Assembly: GCA_021372895.1 (NCBI GenBank)
Contig: JAJFTP010000027.1
Span: forward strand, 1 to 64,000
Direction of reading: 5' to 3'
DNA from: Synergistaceae bacterium
GTDB lineage: Bacteria > Synergistota > Synergistia > Synergistales > Synergistaceae
DNA: 64,000 nt
Both the position numbers and the translations under genes were made by a program. How positions within the stretch are numbered: the first letter of the stretch is position 1; each line of letters starts with the position of its first letter. This document shows, piece by piece, positions 61,087-64,000 of this stretch. The notes under the pieces were generated by a model. It saw only the letters and a program-made list of their open reading frames with translations, had not been told where the DNA came from and did not search any database.

Positions 61087-61819
61087 CTGCTCTTCCACCT
61101 TTACAGCTCTGCCTGCAGCGGCAGGCCGAATCAAGCTCACTGATTTCACTAAGTATTTTCTCCCGGCTTGTTATCTCGTTGACAGTCCCGTTTGTGACCA
61201 TGATGACCTCATCAGCCAAATTCAGGATCCGCTCCTGATGCGATATAACAATAATAGTAGTGTCACCTTTTTCATTCAGAGCTTCAAAAGTTTCTGTTAA
61301 CCTTTGGAAACTCCATAAATCAATTCCTGCTTCCGGTTCGTCAAAAATTGCCACTTTAAGGTTACGTGCTAATATTGTGGCAATTTCAATACGTTTTAAT
61401 TCCCCTCCGGAAAGGCTGGAATTTACCTCGCGGTCCAAATAATCCTGAGCGCACAAGCCCACATCGTAAAGAAGGTCGCATTGGTTTACAGACTGATCGG
61501 TTCCAGATGCTATCCTCAAAAGGTCCCTCACTGTGATGCCTTTGAAACGGGCCGGCTGCTGAAAAGCATAACCTATGCCCAAACGGGCGCGCTCATAAAG
61601 CTCCTTATGAGTAATATCAATGCCATCCAATAAAATTTGCCCGCCCGTAGGCTGGTATATCCCCATTATTGTTTTTGCGATGGAAGATTTCCCTCCTCCG
61701 TTGGGGCCGGTCATCACGTAAATTTTTTTATTCTGCAAAGTCAGGTTGATTCCTTTTAATATTTGTGTCTCTCCGTCGTCGCCGTTGAATATGACACCGA
61801 CATTTATCATTTCGAGCAT
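61067..61819 (-). CDS. sufC: SufC-type ABC ATPase of Fe-S cluster assembly
   Basis: 250 aa. Walker A MTGPNGGGKSSIAKTI, signature NSSLSGGELKRIEIA, Walker B VAIFDEPEAGIDLW. The chain ends with an unusual Cys-rich tail (ACRCRQSCKGGRADAGCNR). ATG follows GGAGGTGG. Forms the SufCB complex with the overlapping downstream gene. Confidence 0.95.
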   Translation of the reverse strand: MLEMINVGVIFNGDDGETQILKGINLTLQNKKIYVMTGPNGGGKSSIAKTIMGIYQPTGGQILLDGIDITHKELYERARLGIGYAFQQPARFKGITVRDLLRIASGTDQSVNQCDLLYDVGLCAQDYLDREVNSSLSGGELKRIEIATILARNLKVAIFDEPEAGIDLWSFQRLTETFEALNEKGDTTIIVISHQERILNLADEVIMVTNGTVNEITSREKILSEISELDSACRCRQSCKGGRADAGCNR

Positions 61820-62082
61820 TTATATCCACCTCCGGATACTTTCTCATCCTTTTCCTGTGCTGCTTGCTTAATAGATAAAAGATCGGATATATTTTATAGC
61901 GTACAGCAATGTTCTATTATAAATCAGCCGCCGTGCATTATTATGGATATAATACATCTTTTGCGGCAGCCTTAGCTGCGTAATTTGACAGATGTGGGAT
62001 GATGATCCAATGCGTAGTTGATGCCGTTTTCTTTTGAGTGCGCCGGTACATTTTTTACGCTGTCAATACCGTTAGATCTGCG
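61820..62082. other. Intergenic region between rlmD and sufC
   Basis: About 260 bases. TATAAT and TATAAA hexamers occur on the minus strand around 61895-61925, a plausible sufC promoter zone without a clear -35. A small GCAGC/GCTGC hairpin is at about 61964-61979. No gene or recognised regulatory RNA seen. Confidence 0.4.
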
Positions 62083-63450
62083 TTATCCCCGCTCCATCAA
62101 TGCAACACACTCAACGTGCCCCGTCTGGGGAAACATGTCAAATGGCTGGGCTGTTATAATTTTGTAATTAAAATTAAGCAATAACCTAATATCTCTTGCC
62201 AATGTTGCAGGATTACAGGAGACGTATACTATCCGCTCCGGCGCGATTTTAATTATTGAGTTTATAACCTCCGGCGTGCAGCCGCTGCGCGGCGGATCAA
62301 CAACTACAACATCGAACTTTTTGTCTGACAGGCCTTTTAAAATCTCTTCGGCTGTGCCTGTATATCCTGTGATATTGTTCAATCCGTTGGTCCTGGCATT
62401 TTCATCCATATACTTTGCCGCAGGCCTCCAACTCTCGACTGCAGTAACATTTTTGGCTACTGCCGCAAGAAATGCCGTCATACTCCCTATGCCGGAATAA
62501 AGTTCAAGAATATTCCGCGGAGACTTATCAAGCACTAGCTGTGCGGCATAGTTATAGATGTTTAATGCCTGTTCCGAATTGATCTGGAAAAAAGAAGATA
62601 TTTCAAATGTGAACCTATATGGGGCCAGTAATTCATGTATTGTGGATGTACCATAAAGCAGGGTGAATTTATCTCCCCATATGAAATTACCTGAAGATGT
62701 GTTTTTGTTGTAAATAAAGCCATTCAGAGATGCTGAATTTTTTTCTGCTATGGCCACAAGTTTTTTTATCTCAAAGCCATTCAAATTTCTATTGCCGATT
62801 ACCCCGCAAAGAGATTCATTTAAAAATTTTGATGAACGAAAAACAATATGTCTTATAAATTCAGTAACATTATTTTTACTTCCAACTTTGCAGCCATAAA
62901 AATTATTTTTACGGATATCATTGATGATAGATGTTACGTTTTTCTCTAAACTTGGCAAAAGAACGGGGCATTGTTCAAATTTAACGATATCATGGCTTCT
63001 GGGACGGTAAAATCCTGCGATAAATTTTTCATGAGCCATGCTTTGTGTCGGCAGGGAGGCTTTATTTCTATAACCCCATTCCGTCGGAGATGCAACGCAG
63101 TTTTTTACATTTGGGTCGGATATCCCGCCGATTCTTTTTAGCGCATCAATAACAGTTTTTGTCTTGAGGTTTAATTGCTCCGTGTATTTCATATGCTGAA
63201 GCTGACATCCGCCGCAACGACCGAAAGAAGGACAGACCGGAGTTACTCGCGCAGGGGAATCGTTGTGTCTTTCAATTACTTTTGCGATCCCGTAATTTTT
63301 TTTTATGCGCAGGATGCGTGCTGTTACTTCCTCACCCTGAAGCGCATCAGGAACAAAAAGCACGAAGCGCCCGTCACCGGCCCTGACGACACCTTCACCT
63401 TCATTGTTTATATCAGTTATTTGAAATTTATGTATCTCGCCCTGTATCAT
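62083..63450 (-). CDS. rlmD: 23S rRNA (uracil-C5)-methyltransferase, RlmD/RumA family
   Basis: SAM-dependent rRNA methylase, 455 aa from ATG 63450, which has AGGAGG upstream; the frame is open to 63534 without homology. N-terminal TRAM domain (EIHKFQITDINNEGEGVV), [4Fe-4S] cysteines in CPSFGRCGGCQLQHMKY plus CPVL further on, SAM site ILELYSGIGSMTAFLA, catalytic Cys in VYVSCNPATLARDI, and VVVDPPRSGCTPEVI. Target (U1939 or U747) uncertain. Confidence 0.93.
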   Translation of the reverse strand: MIQGEIHKFQITDINNEGEGVVRAGDGRFVLFVPDALQGEEVTARILRIKKNYGIAKVIERHNDSPARVTPVCPSFGRCGGCQLQHMKYTEQLNLKTKTVIDALKRIGGISDPNVKNCVASPTEWGYRNKASLPTQSMAHEKFIAGFYRPRSHDIVKFEQCPVLLPSLEKNVTSIINDIRKNNFYGCKVGSKNNVTEFIRHIVFRSSKFLNESLCGVIGNRNLNGFEIKKLVAIAEKNSASLNGFIYNKNTSSGNFIWGDKFTLLYGTSTIHELLAPYRFTFEISSFFQINSEQALNIYNYAAQLVLDKSPRNILELYSGIGSMTAFLAAVAKNVTAVESWRPAAKYMDENARTNGLNNITGYTGTAEEILKGLSDKKFDVVVVDPPRSGCTPEVINSIIKIAPERIVYVSCNPATLARDIRLLLNFNYKIITAQPFDMFPQTGHVECVALMERG

Positions 63451-63691
63451 ATCAATTCCTCCTGCCGCAGACGTAAGACAACTGCATAACAATTGCAATA
63501 GCATAACACAACTGCCGTCTGCAAACTTTGGCAAAACGCAAACTATCGGATATTCTGCGGCTAAAGGATATTGGAGATCAGGGCAAACAATATGCTTGGA
63601 TGCGAGAAAAGAAAAGGTTTTTTAGATAAATTAGTACAGGACAAGGGCGAGGAAAAATCTCCCCGCCCTTGTAAATCAACTGTGTGTTTTT
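63451..63691. other. Intergenic region upstream of rlmD
   Basis: Mostly featureless apart from the inverted repeat ACAAGGGCG (63641-63649) / CGCCCTTGT (63664-63672), which lies just after the 2-oxoacid oxidoreductase gene and probably ends its transcript, although no T-run follows. Confidence 0.5.
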
Positions 63692-64000
63692 TTACTTTTT
63701 AGCAGCCATAGCCTCGCACATCATTTGGTAACCGGCTTCGAAAGCCTTCTCGTTAAGTTCCTCTGTCCCCTTTGGAACTCTGTCAAGGATTGCTTTTTTA
63801 ATGGCTTCTGGTTTTACCAGCCCCTTTTCTTCAAGTACCTTTGCCGCAGTGCCGAGCGCTACCATGTTAACGACGATCTCACGGCCAAGCTTTTCACGTG
63901 CAGTCCTTACTATCGGCAGCATGTAAATATCAGCGTCAAGCTTAGGGGGAGTCGTCACAAAGAAATCATCCAAGATGACAGTCGCGCCCTTCGCCGTATC
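63692..64000 (-). CDS. 2-oxoacid:ferredoxin oxidoreductase, gamma subunit (partial)
   Basis: C-terminal ~102 residues of a gene that enters from the right edge. DDFFVTTPPKLDADIYMLP then NMVALGTAAKVLEEKGLVKP and AFEAGYQMMCEAMAAKK match the gamma (POR_C) subunit of pyruvate- or 2-ketoisovalerate/2-oxoglutarate-ferredoxin oxidoreductases. These enzymes oxidatively decarboxylate 2-oxoacids from amino acids and reduce ferredoxin. Exact substrate cannot be judged from this fragment. Confidence 0.85.
   Translation of the reverse strand, partial: DTAKGATVILDDFFVTTPPKLDADIYMLPIVRTAREKLGREIVVNMVALGTAAKVLEEKGLVKPEAIKKAILDRVPKGTEELNEKAFEAGYQMMCEAMAAKK

Noticed and set aside
1-64000. CRISPR arrays, insertion sequences, prophage or rRNA genes
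   Set aside because: No repeat-spacer pattern, transposase, integrase, phage gene or rRNA segment was seen; the window is core chromosomal sequence throughout.

Overview
The window reads as a stretch of chromosome from an anaerobic, amino-acid-fermenting, diderm-like bacterium. The best guess is the phylum Synergistota (Synergistes/Cloacibacillus-like). The guess rests on gene content: a complete histidine-to-glutamate pathway, an arginine deiminase/ornithine carbamoyltransferase pair, a 2-oxoacid:ferredoxin oxidoreductase subunit, minimal SufCB, MEP isoprenoid synthesis, and an LPS/cell-envelope style gene set. It is inference; no rRNA is present to confirm it. Genes are packed into long co-oriented operons, mostly on the minus strand, with 1-4 base overlaps and frequent TTG starts.

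Layout. 1-2.7 kb: xseB-ispA-dxs (minus; dxs cut by the window edge). 2.8-3.0 kb: rpmB (plus) with its own promoter and terminator. 3.1-7.9 kb: mltG-DUF4911-tldD-ftsK (minus). 8.1-11.9 kb: a serine-biosynthesis operon (plus): class-V aminotransferase, serA and a histidine-phosphatase-family enzyme. It is preceded by a consensus promoter, a serine-rich leader peptide and mutually exclusive antiterminator/terminator hairpins. 12.0-18.7 kb: divergent hut genes (hutU-fchA minus; hutH-ftcD-hutI plus). 18.8-24.5 kb: yebC-ruvC-ruvA-ruvB-DUF2905-spoIID-queA (minus). 24.5-25.3 kb: nadE. 25.5-26.9 kb: hgcA-hgcB, the mercury-methylation gene pair, with a consensus promoter. 27.1-29.4 kb: arcA and ornithine carbamoyltransferase. 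29.6-41.7 kb: a long envelope/isoprenoid operon: a 2-TM protein, meaB, an rpiB-upp fusion, wecA, wecB, murA, a P-loop/Asp23 protein, type-4 UDG, uppS, cdsA, dxr, rseP, ispG. 41.8-54.0 kb: tig-clpP-clpX-lon-engB, then valS-folC-pgeF and a Gfo/Idh oxidoreductase. 54.3 kb: tRNA-Gly(CCC). 54.5-63.5 kb: metallophosphoesterase, CIRCE-controlled hsp20 (plus), a double-CDGSH protein, CoA-disulfide reductase/rhodanese, iron alcohol dehydrogenase, sufC-sufB and rlmD. 63.7 kb to the end: a partial 2-oxoacid:ferredoxin oxidoreductase gamma subunit.

How it fits together. Histidine is deaminated, hydrated, cleaved and its formimino group passed to tetrahydrofolate. Arginine goes through citrulline to ornithine plus carbamoyl phosphate. 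These and the ferredoxin-linked 2-oxoacid enzyme point to amino-acid fermentation. Dxs, Dxr, IspG, IspA and UppS supply the undecaprenyl carrier used by WecA, with WecB and MurA acting on UDP-sugars nearby.

Two items stand out: (1) a probable serine-sensing transcription attenuator (8112-8412), and (2) hgcAB, whose HgcA carries Glu where the published cap-helix motif has Lys.
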